Notes: generated by a model from the letters alone, not told the origin. DNA of 64,000 nucleotides from Mycolicibacterium mageritense (GCF_010727475.1 NZ_AP022567.1:6014001-6078000), one strand, 5' to 3'. Positions 27,213 to 36,104 are shown, counted from the first letter of the stretch. A program made the numbers and translations.

Positions 27213-29273
27213 ATGAGCGCCGCCGTTAGCTCCGTCCCCGTCGCCCCGATCCGGGTCGCGGCCGGGACCACCGCCGGCGCCGCCGTCCGGGAGGCGGGAC
27301 TGCCGGGCCGCGGTGAGCCCGGCGCCATCGTGGTGGTGCGCGACGCCGACGGCCGGTTGCGGGATCTGTCCTGGGCACCCGAGGTCGACGCTGAGGTGAC
27401 CCCGGTGGCCGCCGACACCGAGGACGGCCGCAGCGTCATCCGGCACTCGGCCGCCCATGTGCTGGCCCAGGCCGTGCAGGAGCTCTTCCCGCAGGCCAAG
27501 CTCGGCATCGGGCCGCCGATCACCGACGGCTTCTACTACGACTTCGACGTCACCGAGCCGTTCACGCCCGAGGATCTCGAAAAGCTCGAGAAGCGCATGA
27601 AGCAGATCGTCAAAGACGGGCAGCTGTTCTCGCGCCGGGTCTACGCCTCGAAGGACGAGGCCCGCGAAGAGCTCGCCAACGAGCCGTACAAGCTCGAGCT
27701 GGTCGACGACAAGTCCGGCGCCGACGATCCCGAGGTCATGGAGGTGGGCGGTGACGAGCTGACCGCCTACGACAACCTCAACGCGCGCACCAAGGAGCGC
27801 ATCTGGGGTGACCTGTGCCGTGGTCCGCACATCCCGACCACCAAGTACATTCCGGCGTTCAAGCTGACGCGCAGCTCGGCCGCGTACTGGCGCGGCAACC
27901 AGAACAACGCGAGCCTGCAGCGCATCTACGGCACGGCCTGGGAGTCGCAGGAGGCGCTGGACCGCCATCTCGAGCTCATCGAGGAGGCGCAGCGTCGCGA
28001 CCACCGCAAGCTGGGCGTCGAGCTCGACCTGTTCAGCTTCCCCGACGAATTGGGTTCGGGCTTGCCGGTGTTCCACCCCAAGGGCGGTGTGGTGCGCCGC
28101 GAACTCGAGGACTATTCGCGGCGCAAGCACCTCGAGGCGGGCTACGAGTTCGTCAACACCCCACACATCACCAAGGAAAACCTGTACATCACGTCGGGCC
28201 ACCTGGAGTGGTACGCCGACGGCATGTTCCCGCCCATGCACATCGACGCCGAGTACGACGCCGACGGCGAGGTGCGCAAGCCCGGGCAGGACTACTACCT
28301 CAAGCCCATGAATTGCCCCATGCACCACCTGATCTTCCGGTCGCGGGGCCGGTCGTATCGCGAATTGCCGTTGCGGCTCTTCGAATTCGGCTCGGTGTAC
28401 CGCTACGAGAAGTCCGGCGTGGTGCACGGGCTCACCCGGGTGCGCGGCATGACGCAGGACGACGCGCACATCTACACCACGCGCGAGCAGATGCGCGGCG
28501 AGCTGACGTCGCTGCTGCAGTTCGTGCTGGACCTGCTGTCCGACTACGGGCTGGACGACTACTACCTGGAGCTGTCCACCAAGGATCCGGAGAAGTACGT
28601 CGGCTCCGACGAGATCTGGGAGGAGGCCACCGACACGCTGCGCGAGGTCGCCGAGGCCTCGGGCCTGGACCTGGTGCCCGATCCGGGCGGCGCGGCGTTC
28701 TACGGGCCGAAGATCTCGGTGCAGGTCAAGGACGCGCTGGGCCGCAGCTGGCAGATGTCCACCATCCAGCTGGACTTCAACATGCCCGACCGGTTCGAGC
28801 TCGAGTACACCGCCGCCGACGGCAGCCGCCAGCGCCCGGTGCTGATCCACCGAGCGCTGTTCGGGTCGATCGAGCGGTTCTTCGGGGTGCTCACCGAGCA
28901 TTACGCGGGCGCGTTCCCGGCCTGGCTTGCGCCGGTGCAGGTGGCGGGCATCCCGGTGGCCGACGCGCACATCCCGTATCTGGAAGAGGTTGCCGCCCAA
29001 CTGAAGTCGCACGGCGTTCGGGTCGAGGTCGACACCAGCGACGACCGGATGGCGAAGAAGATCGTCAACCACACCAACCAGAAGGTGCCGTTCATGCTGC
29101 TGGCGGGGGACAAGGATGTTGACGCGGGCGCGGTGAGCTTCCGGTTCGGTGACCGCACGCAGATCAACGGGGTGCCCCGTGACGAAGCCGTCGCGGCCAT
29201 CGTGGATTGGATCGCGCGCCGCGACAACGCTGCCCCCACTGCCGAACTGGTGAAGGTGGGCGCCGGGAAGTGA
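27213..29273 (+). CDS. thrS: Threonyl-tRNA synthetase
   Basis: 686 residues from ATG 27213 with AGGAG upstream. It has an N-terminal TGS-like domain (about 1-70), the editing domain (HSAAHVLAQAVQELFP, near 75-90), and a class II core with the zinc ligands around MNCPMHHLIF (about 367-376) and motif 3 IHRALFGSIERFF. The anticodon-binding domain is at about 570-680. It charges tRNA-Thr and hydrolyses mischarged Ser-tRNA. It starts the thrS, HIT, pgsA, patA, pimA, Nudix run. No T-box leader is seen in the 74-bp gap; TAGCAT (about 27166) may be a -10. Confidence 0.97.
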   Translation: MSAAVSSVPVAPIRVAAGTTAGAAVREAGLPGRGEPGAIVVVRDADGRLRDLSWAPEVDAEVTPVAADTEDGRSVIRHSAAHVLAQAVQELFPQAKLGIGPPITDGFYYDFDVTEPFTPEDLEKLEKRMKQIVKDGQLFSRRVYASKDEAREELANEPYKLELVDDKSGADDPEVMEVGGDELTAYDNLNARTKERIWGDLCRGPHIPTTKYIPAFKLTRSSAAYWRGNQNNASLQRIYGTAWESQEALDRHLELIEEAQRRDHRKLGVELDLFSFPDELGSGLPVFHPKGGVVRRELEDYSRRKHLEAGYEFVNTPHITKENLYITSGHLEWYADGMFPPMHIDAEYDADGEVRKPGQDYYLKPMNCPMHHLIFRSRGRSYRELPLRLFEFGSVYRYEKSGVVHGLTRVRGMTQDDAHIYTTREQMRGELTSLLQFVLDLLSDYGLDDYYLELSTKDPEKYVGSDEIWEEATDTLREVAEASGLDLVPDPGGAAFYGPKISVQVKDALGRSWQMSTIQLDFNMPDRFELEYTAADGSRQRPVLIHRALFGSIERFFGVLTEHYAGAFPAWLAPVQVAGIPVADAHIPYLEEVAAQLKSHGVRVEVDTSDDRMAKKIVNHTNQKVPFMLLAGDKDVDAGAVSFRFGDRTQINGVPRDEAVAAIVDWIARRDNAAPTAELVKVGAGK

Positions 29274-29851
29274 CCGACTCTGCCGACGACCGGACCATCG
29301 TCGACCACGGTGTGGGCGAGCCCGACCACCTGCAGCGGTTGTGGACGCCACACCGGATGAGCTACATCGCCGAGACGCCCGTGTTCAAGGGCGGCTCGGC
29401 GGGGTCGTCCGAACCGTTCACCGACATCCCGGAGATGTCCGACGAGGACGGTCTGATGGTCGCGCGCGGCAATCAGGTCTACGCGGTACTCAACCTGTAC
29501 CCGTACAACCCCGGGCATCTCATGGTGGTGCCGTACCGGCGGGTGTCCGAGCTGGAGGATCTCACCGCGGCTGAGAGCGCCGAGCTGATGTCGTTCACAC
29601 AGCAGGCGATTCGCGTCATCAAGGCGGTGTCGCGGCCGCACGGTTTCAACGTCGGCCTGAACCTCGGCACGTCGGCGGGCGGCTCGCTGGCCGAGCATCT
29701 GCACATGCACGTGGTGCCACGGTGGGGCGGTGACGCGAACTTCATCACGATCATCGGTGGCGCCAAGGTGATTCCGCAGCTGCTCCGGGAGACCCGCGAG
29801 CTTTTGGCCACCGAGTGGGCACGGCAGAGCGAGCGCAGCGAGGCCCCATGA
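29270..29851 (+). CDS. HIT-family diadenosine tetraphosphate (Ap4A) phosphorylase/hydrolase
   Basis: 193 residues from GTG 29270, overlapping thrS by GTGA. The histidine triad is in EHLHMHVVPRW (about 144-154), with the HIT core NLYPYNPGHLMVVPYRR. It corresponds by position and sequence to M. tuberculosis Rv2613c, described as an Ap4A phosphorylase. Ap4A is made by aminoacyl-tRNA synthetases, so pairing with thrS is sensible. An adjacent ATGA overlap links it to pgsA. Confidence 0.9.
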   Translation: MTDSADDRTIVDHGVGEPDHLQRLWTPHRMSYIAETPVFKGGSAGSSEPFTDIPEMSDEDGLMVARGNQVYAVLNLYPYNPGHLMVVPYRRVSELEDLTAAESAELMSFTQQAIRVIKAVSRPHGFNVGLNLGTSAGGSLAEHLHMHVVPRWGGDANFITIIGGAKVIPQLLRETRELLATEWARQSERSEAP

Positions 29852-30501
29852 GCAACCTGTTCCTGATGAGCCGGGCCGCCTACGTGAAGTTGTCCCGGCC
29901 CGTGGCCAAGGCGGCGTTGCGGGCCGGACTGACGCCCGACATCGTCACCATCGTCGGCACAGCGGGCACCGTGGTCTCGGCGCTCACGCTGTTCCCGGTC
30001 GGGCAGCTGTGGTGGGGCGCTTTCGCGGTCTGGATGTTCGTTCTCGCGGACATGCTCGACGGGGCGATGGCCAGGGAACGCGGCGGTGGCACCCGGTTCG
30101 GCGCCGTGCTCGACGCGACGTGCGACCGGATCGCCGACGGTGCGGTGTTCGCCGGGTTGCTGTGGTGGGCCGTGTTCGGCATGCACAGCGCGACGCTCGC
30201 GGTCGCGCTGCTGATCTGCCTGGTCACGTCACAGGTCATCTCGTACATCAAGGCCCGCGCAGAGGCCAGCGGGCTGCGCGGTGACGGCGGCATCATCGAA
30301 CGCCCGGAGCGACTGGTGATCGTGCTGGTGGGTGCGGGCCTTTCCGGGGTGCCGTTCCTGCACGTGCCGTGGTTGCTGCACGTTGCGGCGTGGGTGCTCG
30401 CGGTGGCCAGCGTGGTCACCGTGGCCCAGCGGTTGCATTCGGTCCGGGTCTCGCCTGGCGCGATGGACCCACTGGAGAAATCGGAGTCCAGCGAGCCGTG
30501 A
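29848..30501 (+). CDS. pgsA: Phosphatidylinositol (phosphate) synthase
   Basis: 217 residues from ATG 29848. The CDP-alcohol phosphotransferase signature DGx2ARx8Gx3Dx3D is intact in the segment beginning DMLDGAMARERGGG and ending VLDATCDR (about 69-94). Several membrane helices follow. It joins CDP-diacylglycerol with inositol (1-phosphate), the first step towards PIMs, LM and LAM. It is coupled by 4-nt overlaps to the HIT gene and patA, as in M. tuberculosis Rv2612c. Confidence 0.95.
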   Translation: MSNLFLMSRAAYVKLSRPVAKAALRAGLTPDIVTIVGTAGTVVSALTLFPVGQLWWGAFAVWMFVLADMLDGAMARERGGGTRFGAVLDATCDRIADGAVFAGLLWWAVFGMHSATLAVALLICLVTSQVISYIKARAEASGLRGDGGIIERPERLVIVLVGAGLSGVPFLHVPWLLHVAAWVLAVASVVTVAQRLHSVRVSPGAMDPLEKSESSEP

Positions 30502-31418
30502 CGATCCTCGACCGCATTCCGTTCAGCGCGCATGCGACCGACCTCGGGTATGCGACCGGTTGGCGTCTGGTGCGGGCGATGCCGGAATTCTTGGCGCGCA
30601 ACGTGTTCGACGCGGGCGCCTGGTACGCGTCGGTCAACGGCGGCCCCGAGCAACTTCGCAAGAATCTGGCCCGCGTGCTCGGCGTCGCGCCTGCCGAGGT
30701 ACCGGGCAGCCTCATGCGGGCCTCGCTGGAGTCCTATGCCCGGTACTGGCGCGAGGCGTTCCGGTTGCCGTCGATGGACCTGCCCGCCGTCGCGCGCCGC
30801 CTCGACGAGGTGTTCGTCGGCGCGGACAAGCTGCACGCGGCCCACCAGGCCGGCCGGGGCGGTGTGCTCGCGCTCCCGCACAGTGGAAACTGGGATATGG
30901 CAGGCGTGTGGCTGGCGCAGGAATTCGGCACCTTTGCGACGGTCGCCGAACGGCTCAAGCCCGAGTCGCTGTTCCGCCGGTTCATCGAATACCGGGAAAG
31001 CCTCGGTTTCGAGGTCTTTCCGCTCTCGGGCGGCGAGCGGCCGCCGTTCGAATTGCTCTCCGAGCGGCTGCGGGACAACAAGTTCGTGTGCCTCATGGCC
31101 GAGCGGGATCTGACCCGCAACGGCGTCGAGGTCGACTTCTTCGGTGAGCCCACCCGCATGCCCGCGGGGTCCGCGAAGCTGGCCATCGAGACCGGCGCGC
31201 CGCTGCATCCGGTGCACGTCCACTACGACGGTGACGACTGCGTGGTCGAGGTCTTCGATGCGCTCGACACGTCGTCGGGTGACGTTCGGGTGATCACCCA
31301 GCTGTTGGCGGATCGGTTCGCCGCGAACATCGCGGCCCATCCGGCCGACTGGCACATGCTGCAGCCGCAATGGCTTGCCGATCTGTCCGACGAACGCCGC
31401 GCCCGACTGGGCCCCTGA
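30498..31418 (+). CDS. patA: PIM acyltransferase PatA (phosphatidylinositol mannoside acyltransferase)
   Basis: 306 residues from GTG 30498. The lysophospholipid acyltransferase HX4D motif is HSGNWD (His about 128), with the conserved acidic MAERDLTRNGV (Glu about 202). It transfers palmitoyl to the 6-position of the mannose added by PimA. It is a membrane-associated protein of the inner leaflet. It lies between pgsA and pimA and is orthologous by position to Rv2611c. Confidence 0.93.
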   Translation: MTILDRIPFSAHATDLGYATGWRLVRAMPEFLARNVFDAGAWYASVNGGPEQLRKNLARVLGVAPAEVPGSLMRASLESYARYWREAFRLPSMDLPAVARRLDEVFVGADKLHAAHQAGRGGVLALPHSGNWDMAGVWLAQEFGTFATVAERLKPESLFRRFIEYRESLGFEVFPLSGGERPPFELLSERLRDNKFVCLMAERDLTRNGVEVDFFGEPTRMPAGSAKLAIETGAPLHPVHVHYDGDDCVVEVFDALDTSSGDVRVITQLLADRFAANIAAHPADWHMLQPQWLADLSDERRARLGP

Positions 31419-31450
31419 TGAGCGCTCGCGCGAAGAAGCGACGGACCTGA
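31418..31450 (+). other. Micro-ORF in the patA-pimA gap
   Basis: ATG 31418 overlaps the patA stop (ATGA). The frame reads MSARAKKRRT and stops 1 nt before the pimA ATG, so a 10-residue basic peptide would be translated by a ribosome leaving patA. It may only keep ribosomes moving to pimA. Its start region is very like the one at 34644. Confidence 0.35.
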
Positions 31451-31451
31451 C

Positions 31452-32612
31452 ATGCGCATCGGGATGGTGTGCCCGTACTCGTTCGACGTGCCCGGCGGCG
31501 TGCAGGCCCACGTGCTGCAACTGGCCGAGGTGATGCACGACGCCGGACACGAGGTCAGCGTGCTGGCACCGTCGTCGCCACATGTCAAACTGCCCGACTA
31601 CGTGGTGTCCGGGGGCAAGGCGGTGCCGATCCCGTACAACGGCTCGGTCGCGCGCCTGCGCTTCGGCCCGGCCACCCATCGCATGGTCAAGCAGTGGCTC
31701 GTCAAGGGAGACTTCGACGTGCTGCACCTGCACGAGCCCAACGCCCCGAGCCTGTCGATGCTCGCGCTCAACATCGCCGAGGGCCCGATCGTGGCGACCT
31801 TCCACACCTCGACCACCAAGTCGTTGACGCTGTCGGTGTTCCAGGGAATCCTGCGGCCGATGCACGAGAAGATCGTGGGCCGGATCGCGGTGTCCGACCT
31901 GGCGCGGCGCTGGCAGATGGAAGCGCTCGGCTCCGACGCCGTGGAGATCCCCAACGGAGTGGACGTGGCGTCGTTCGCGCAGGCCCCGCTGTTGGAAGGC
32001 TATCCGCGGCCCGGTCGGTCGGTGCTGTTCCTTGGCCGCTTCGACGAATCGCGCAAGGGGATGACCGTGCTGCTGGGGGCGTTGCCGAAGCTCGTCGAGC
32101 GGTTCGGCGACATCGAGGTTCTCATCGTGGGCCGCGGCGACGAGGACGAGCTGCGGGAGCAGGCCGGCGAACTGGCCGGCCATCTGCGGTTCCTCGGTCA
32201 GGTCGACGATGCCACCAAGGCTGCCGCGATGCGCAGCGCCGACGTGTACTGCGCGCCGAACCTCGGTGGGGAGAGCTTCGGCATCGTGCTGGTCGAGGCG
32301 ATGGCGGCCGGCACCGCGGTGGTCGCGAGCGACCTGGACGCGTTCCGGCGTGTGCTCGACAACGGCAGGGTCGGCCGGCTGGTGCCGGTCGACGACGCCG
32401 AGGCACTCGCCGACGGTCTCATCGACCTGCTGGCCGACGATGCGCTGCGGGCGCGTTACGTCGCGGCGGCTGACGAGTACGTGTGGCGTTTCGACTGGTC
32501 GGTGGTCGCGGGCGAGATCATGCGGGTGTACGAGACGGTCGCGGGGTCGGGCACGAAGGTGCGGGTGGGTGGTTCGGCGGGCAAAAGCGCAGCGACCGGG
32601 GGTTGTGAATGA
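31452..32612 (+). CDS. pimA: Phosphatidyl-myo-inositol mannosyltransferase PimA (GT4)
   Basis: 386 residues. The N-terminal Rossmann domain begins MRIGMVCPYSFDVPGGVQAH, whose GGVQ loop is typical of PimA. The acceptor side includes HLHEPNAPS, and the C-terminal donor site has the EX7E motif in GGESFGIVLVEAMAAG (about 273-288). It uses GDP-mannose to mannosylate phosphatidylinositol at the cytoplasmic membrane. It overlaps the Nudix gene by ATGA. The last 20 residues are variable. Confidence 0.95.
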   Translation: MRIGMVCPYSFDVPGGVQAHVLQLAEVMHDAGHEVSVLAPSSPHVKLPDYVVSGGKAVPIPYNGSVARLRFGPATHRMVKQWLVKGDFDVLHLHEPNAPSLSMLALNIAEGPIVATFHTSTTKSLTLSVFQGILRPMHEKIVGRIAVSDLARRWQMEALGSDAVEIPNGVDVASFAQAPLLEGYPRPGRSVLFLGRFDESRKGMTVLLGALPKLVERFGDIEVLIVGRGDEDELREQAGELAGHLRFLGQVDDATKAAAMRSADVYCAPNLGGESFGIVLVEAMAAGTAVVASDLDAFRRVLDNGRVGRLVPVDDAEALADGLIDLLADDALRARYVAAADEYVWRFDWSVVAGEIMRVYETVAGSGTKVRVGGSAGKSAATGGCE

Positions 32613-33667
32613 CCGGTGAGATCGTGATCGGCCTGCTGATCCTGCTGGTCGTCGCGCTGCTACTGCTCGGGATGTGGGCTTTCCAGACCGCCAACCGGCT
32701 GGACCGCCTCCACGTCCGGTACGACCTGTCGTGGCAGGCGCTCGACGGTGCGCTGGCACGCCGGGCGGTGGTGGCCCGCGCGGTCGCGGTCGACGCGTAC
32801 GGCGTCGGGCCCCAGGCCAAGCGGTTGGCCGCGCTGGCCGACGCGGCCGAGCGGGCTCCGCGGTCCGCGCGCGAGGCCGCCGAGAACGATCTGTCCGCGG
32901 CGCTGGCCGCGGTCGACCCCGGGTCGTTGCCGGTGGCTCTGGTGGCCGAGCTCGCCGACGCCGAGGCCAGGGTGCTGTTGGCGCGCCGGTTCCACAACGA
33001 CGCCGTCCGCGACACCCTGGCGTTGCGTGAACGTCCCGCGGTGCGCACCTTGCGGCTCGGTGGAACCGCAGCGCTGCCAACGTACTTCGAGATCGCCGAG
33101 CGTGCCGAGTCGCCGGCGTCGGCCGCGGCGAGCGGTGCCGAGCGCAGCCCGGTGAGCCGCCGGATCTCGGCGCGGGTTGTGCTGCTCGACGAGTCGGGCG
33201 CGGTTTTGCTGCTGTGCGGTAGTGATCCGGCCGTCGAGGCCGCGGGCCGACCCGCGCCGCGGTGGTGGTTCACCGTCGGCGGCGCGGTCCAGGACGGCGA
33301 AGACCTGCCCGCCGCGGCGGCGCGCGAGCTGTTCGAAGAGACCGGGCTGCGGATCGATCCGCAAGATTTGGTCGGCCCGGTCTGGCGCCGGGACGCCGTC
33401 ATCGACTTCAATGCTTCGGTGATCCGCAGCGAGGAGTTCTTCTTCATTCATCGCACCAGCCGGTTCGAACCCGCCACCACGGGTCGCACCGCACTGGAGC
33501 GGCACTACATCCATGGGCACCGTTGGTGCGATGCGACAATGATCGGCGAGCTGGTCGCCGGCGGAGAAACCGTGTATCCGCTGCAGCTGGGCGATCTGCT
33601 GGAGACAGCCACAGACCTGGTCGACGCGCAGGAACCGGTGCACCGAGAACCGCAAGCCATCCGCTGA
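32609..33667 (+). CDS. Membrane-anchored Nudix hydrolase
   Basis: 352 residues in two parts. Residues 1-25 form a transmembrane helix (IVIGLLILLVVALLLLGMW), followed by a helical, Ala-rich region (25-170) resembling a LemA-type coiled domain. The Nudix fold is at about 185-345 with the box GGAVQDGEDLPAAAARELFE followed by ETGL; the ExxEE metal ligands are present. It corresponds to Rv2609c. A nucleotide-sugar or CDP-lipid substrate is possible from its place in the PIM operon, but is unproven. Confidence 0.88.
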   Translation: MTGEIVIGLLILLVVALLLLGMWAFQTANRLDRLHVRYDLSWQALDGALARRAVVARAVAVDAYGVGPQAKRLAALADAAERAPRSAREAAENDLSAALAAVDPGSLPVALVAELADAEARVLLARRFHNDAVRDTLALRERPAVRTLRLGGTAALPTYFEIAERAESPASAAASGAERSPVSRRISARVVLLDESGAVLLLCGSDPAVEAAGRPAPRWWFTVGGAVQDGEDLPAAAARELFEETGLRIDPQDLVGPVWRRDAVIDFNASVIRSEEFFFIHRTSRFEPATTGRTALERHYIHGHRWCDATMIGELVAGGETVYPLQLGDLLETATDLVDAQEPVHREPQAIR

Positions 33668-33674
33668 ATGCGGA

Positions 33675-33703
33675 TTCAATGGATTTGCCGGGCCCATTAG
33701 ACT
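33675..33703 (+). promoter_or_regulatory. Promoter of pdxS
   Basis: TTCAAT (33675-33680) and TAGACT (33698-33703) with 17-bp spacing form a good SigA-type promoter. GATTCA (33673-33678) and TGAATC (33703-33708) are inverted copies that straddle it and may be an operator. The start GTG 33733 has GGAGGAG 6 nt upstream. Confidence 0.6.
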
Positions 33704-33732
33704 GAATCAGTAGCAATTTGGAGGAGATAGCA

Positions 33733-34644
33733 GTGGAAACCGCGGCGCAGAACGGTTCAAGCAACCAGACCGGTACCGCGCGCGTGAAGCGCGGGATGGC
33801 TGAGATGCTCAAGGGCGGCGTGATCATGGACGTGGTCACGCCTGAGCAGGCCCGCATCGCCGAAGGGGCGGGTGCGGTGGCGGTGATGGCCCTGGAGCGG
33901 GTTCCTGCCGACATCCGCGCCCAGGGCGGGGTGTCGCGCATGAGCGATCCCGACATGATCGAGGGCATCATCGATGCGGTGACCATCCCGGTGATGGCCA
34001 AGGCCCGAATCGGGCATTTCGTCGAGGCGCAGATCCTGCAGAGCCTGGGCGTGGACTACATCGACGAGTCGGAGGTGCTGACCCCGGCCGACTACACCAA
34101 CCACATCGACAAGTGGCGCTTCACGGTGCCGTTCGTGTGCGGCGCGACCAACCTGGGGGAGGCGCTGCGCCGGATCACCGAAGGCGCGGCGATGATCCGT
34201 TCCAAGGGTGAGGCCGGCACCGGCGACGTCTCCAATGCGACCACCCACATGCGCAAGATCGGTGGCGAGATCCGCCGGTTGACCTCGATGAGCGAGGACG
34301 AGCTCTACGTGGCGGCCAAGGAACTGCAGGCCCCGTATGACCTGGTGGTGGAGGTGGCGCGGGCCGGAAAGCTGCCCGTCACGCTGTTCACCGCCGGTGG
34401 TATCGCGACGCCCGCCGACGCGGCGATGATGATGCAGCTCGGCGCCGAGGGCGTGTTCGTCGGATCCGGGATCTTCAAGTCGGGCAACCCGGCCGAGCGG
34501 GCCGCGGCGATCGTCAAGGCCACCACGTTCTACGACGACGCCGACGTGCTGGCCAAGGTGTCCCGCGGCCTCGGCGAAGCCATGGTCGGCATCAACGTCG
34601 AGGAGATCGCCCAGCCGCATCGGCTCGCCGAGCGCGGCTGGTGA
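33733..34644 (+). CDS. pdxS: Pyridoxal 5'-phosphate synthase, synthase subunit PdxS
   Basis: 303 residues from GTG 33733. The (beta/alpha)8 barrel holds the two catalytic lysines in VMAKARIGHF (about 84) and MIRSKGEAGTG (about 152), plus GGIATPADAAMMMQLGAEGVFVGS. With PdxT it builds PLP from ribose-5-phosphate, glyceraldehyde-3-phosphate and ammonia. The conserved N-terminal GTARVKRGMAEMLKGGVIMD is intact. It is separated from pdxT by the thioesterase gene, as in Rv2606c-Rv2604c. Confidence 0.97.
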   Translation: METAAQNGSSNQTGTARVKRGMAEMLKGGVIMDVVTPEQARIAEGAGAVAVMALERVPADIRAQGGVSRMSDPDMIEGIIDAVTIPVMAKARIGHFVEAQILQSLGVDYIDESEVLTPADYTNHIDKWRFTVPFVCGATNLGEALRRITEGAAMIRSKGEAGTGDVSNATTHMRKIGGEIRRLTSMSEDELYVAAKELQAPYDLVVEVARAGKLPVTLFTAGGIATPADAAMMMQLGAEGVFVGSGIFKSGNPAERAAAIVKATTFYDDADVLAKVSRGLGEAMVGINVEEIAQPHRLAERGW

Positions 34645-34673
34645 TGAGCCGTTTGCGCGAAGAACAAAGTTGA
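34644..34673 (+). other. Micro-ORF in the pdxS-tesB gap
   Basis: ATG 34644 overlaps the pdxS stop (ATGA). The frame MSRLREEQS ends 4 nt before the tesB ATG. The DNA TGATGAGC...GCGCGAAGAA is nearly the same as in the patA-pimA gap. Confidence 0.3.
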
Positions 34674-34677
34674 TTGC

Positions 34678-35526
34678 ATGGCGATTGAAGAGATCCTTGA
34701 TCTGGAACAGCTCGAGGTCAACATCTATCGCGGTGGCGTGTTCAGCCCGGAATCGGGTTTCCTGCAGCGCACGTTCGGCGGTCACGTAGCGGGCCAGTCC
34801 CTGGTTTCGGCCGTGCGCACGGTCGATCCGCACTTCCAGGTGCACTCGCTGCACGGGTACTTCCTGCGGCCGGGCGACGCCCGCGCGCCGTCGGTGTACC
34901 TCGTGGAACGCATCCGTGACGGCGGCTCGTTCTGTACTCGTCGCGTCAGCGCCATCCAGCACGGCGAGACGATCTTCACGATGTCGGCGTCGTTCCAGAC
35001 CGACCAGACCGGCATCGAACATCAGGACGCGATGCCCGAGGCGCCGGGGCCCGACGACCTGCCCGGATTTCGGTCCGGGGGAGCGTTCGACGATGCGGGG
35101 TTCGCCCAGTTCGCCGAGTGGGACGTGCGGATCGTGCCGCGCGACCAGGTCAACAAGCTGCCCGGCAAGGCCTCCCAGCAGCAGGTGTGGTTCCGGCATC
35201 GTGACCCCCTGCCCGACGACCACGTGCTGCACATCTGCGCGCTGGCCTACATGAGCGACCTCACGCTGCTCGGCTCGGCCCAGGTCAACCACCTGGATGT
35301 GCGCAAGCACCTGATGGTGGCGTCGCTGGATCACGCGATGTGGTTCATGCGGCCGTTCCGGGCCGACGAATGGCTGCTCTACGACCAGTCCTCACCGTCG
35401 GCGTGCGGCGGCCGGTCGCTGACCCAGGGCAAGATCTTCAATCGGTACGGCGAGATGGTGGCGGCCGTAATGCAGGAGGGGTTGACCCGCTACCAGCGGA
35501 ACTTCACTCCGCCAGAGGGCTCGTGA
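34678..35526 (+). CDS. tesB: Acyl-CoA thioesterase II (TesB family)
   Basis: 282 residues forming two hotdog domains. Markers are GGHVAGQSLVSAVRTVD and VHSLHGYFLRPGD (N-domain), and SLDHAMWFMRPFRADEWLLYD (C-domain), with the usual catalytic Asp/Thr/Gln region (SPSACGGRSLTQGKIF). It hydrolyses medium- to long-chain acyl-CoA. It corresponds to Rv2605c and lies between the two PLP synthase subunit genes, overlapping pdxT by GTGA. Confidence 0.93.
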   Translation: MAIEEILDLEQLEVNIYRGGVFSPESGFLQRTFGGHVAGQSLVSAVRTVDPHFQVHSLHGYFLRPGDARAPSVYLVERIRDGGSFCTRRVSAIQHGETIFTMSASFQTDQTGIEHQDAMPEAPGPDDLPGFRSGGAFDDAGFAQFAEWDVRIVPRDQVNKLPGKASQQQVWFRHRDPLPDDHVLHICALAYMSDLTLLGSAQVNHLDVRKHLMVASLDHAMWFMRPFRADEWLLYDQSSPSACGGRSLTQGKIFNRYGEMVAAVMQEGLTRYQRNFTPPEGS

Positions 35527-36104
35527 GTCCCCACGTCGGGGTGCTCGCCCTGCAGGGCGACACCCGTGAGCATCTGGCTGCCCTGCGTGAGGCCGGGGCC
35601 GAGGCGTCGACCGTCCGCAGGCTGTCCGAGCTCGAGGCCGTCGACGCGCTGGTGATCCCGGGCGGCGAATCCACCGCGATGAGCCACCTGCTGCGGGAGT
35701 TCGACATGCTCGAACCGCTGCGGGCCCGTATCGCCGACGGCCTGCCGTGCTACGGATCATGCGCGGGGATGATCCTGCTGGCCACCGAGATCGCCGACGC
35801 GGGCGTCCCCGGGCGCGCCGCCCTGCCGCTCGCCGGCATCGATATGACGGTGCGCCGCAACGCTTTCGGTCGCCAAGTGGATTCGTTCGAGGGCGACATC
35901 GACTTCGAGGGCCTCGACACCCCGGTGCACGCGGTGTTCATCCGGGCGCCCTGGGTCGAACGGGTCGGACCCGACGTGCAGGTACTGGCCCGCGCGGCCG
36001 ACCACATCGTGGCGGTGCGGCACGGCTCGACCATCGCGACATCGTTCCACCCGGAGATGACCGGCGACCGCCGCATTCACAAGCTGTTCGTGGAATCCCT
36101 GTAG
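35523..36104 (+). CDS. pdxT: Pyridoxal 5'-phosphate synthase, glutaminase subunit PdxT
   Basis: 193 residues from GTG 35523 (VSPHVGVLALQGD). The glutaminase triad is present: Cys in CYGSCAGM (about 80), His and Glu in TSFHPEMTGD (about 173-175). The GGEST motif is at about 47-51. It supplies ammonia to PdxS. Confidence 0.96.
   Translation: MSPHVGVLALQGDTREHLAALREAGAEASTVRRLSELEAVDALVIPGGESTAMSHLLREFDMLEPLRARIADGLPCYGSCAGMILLATEIADAGVPGRAALPLAGIDMTVRRNAFGRQVDSFEGDIDFEGLDTPVHAVFIRAPWVERVGPDVQVLARAADHIVAVRHGSTIATSFHPEMTGDRRIHKLFVESL

Noticed and set aside
29880..33080. A 1066-codon open frame on the minus strand
   Set aside because: It lies antisense to pgsA, patA, pimA and the Nudix gene, has Arg/His/Pro-rich low-information sequence and no recognisable domain. 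High GC content makes such frames common.
33757..35334. A 525-codon minus-strand frame opposite pdxS and tesB
   Set aside because: Antisense to two well-conserved genes, no domain, His/Val/Gly-rich shadow composition.
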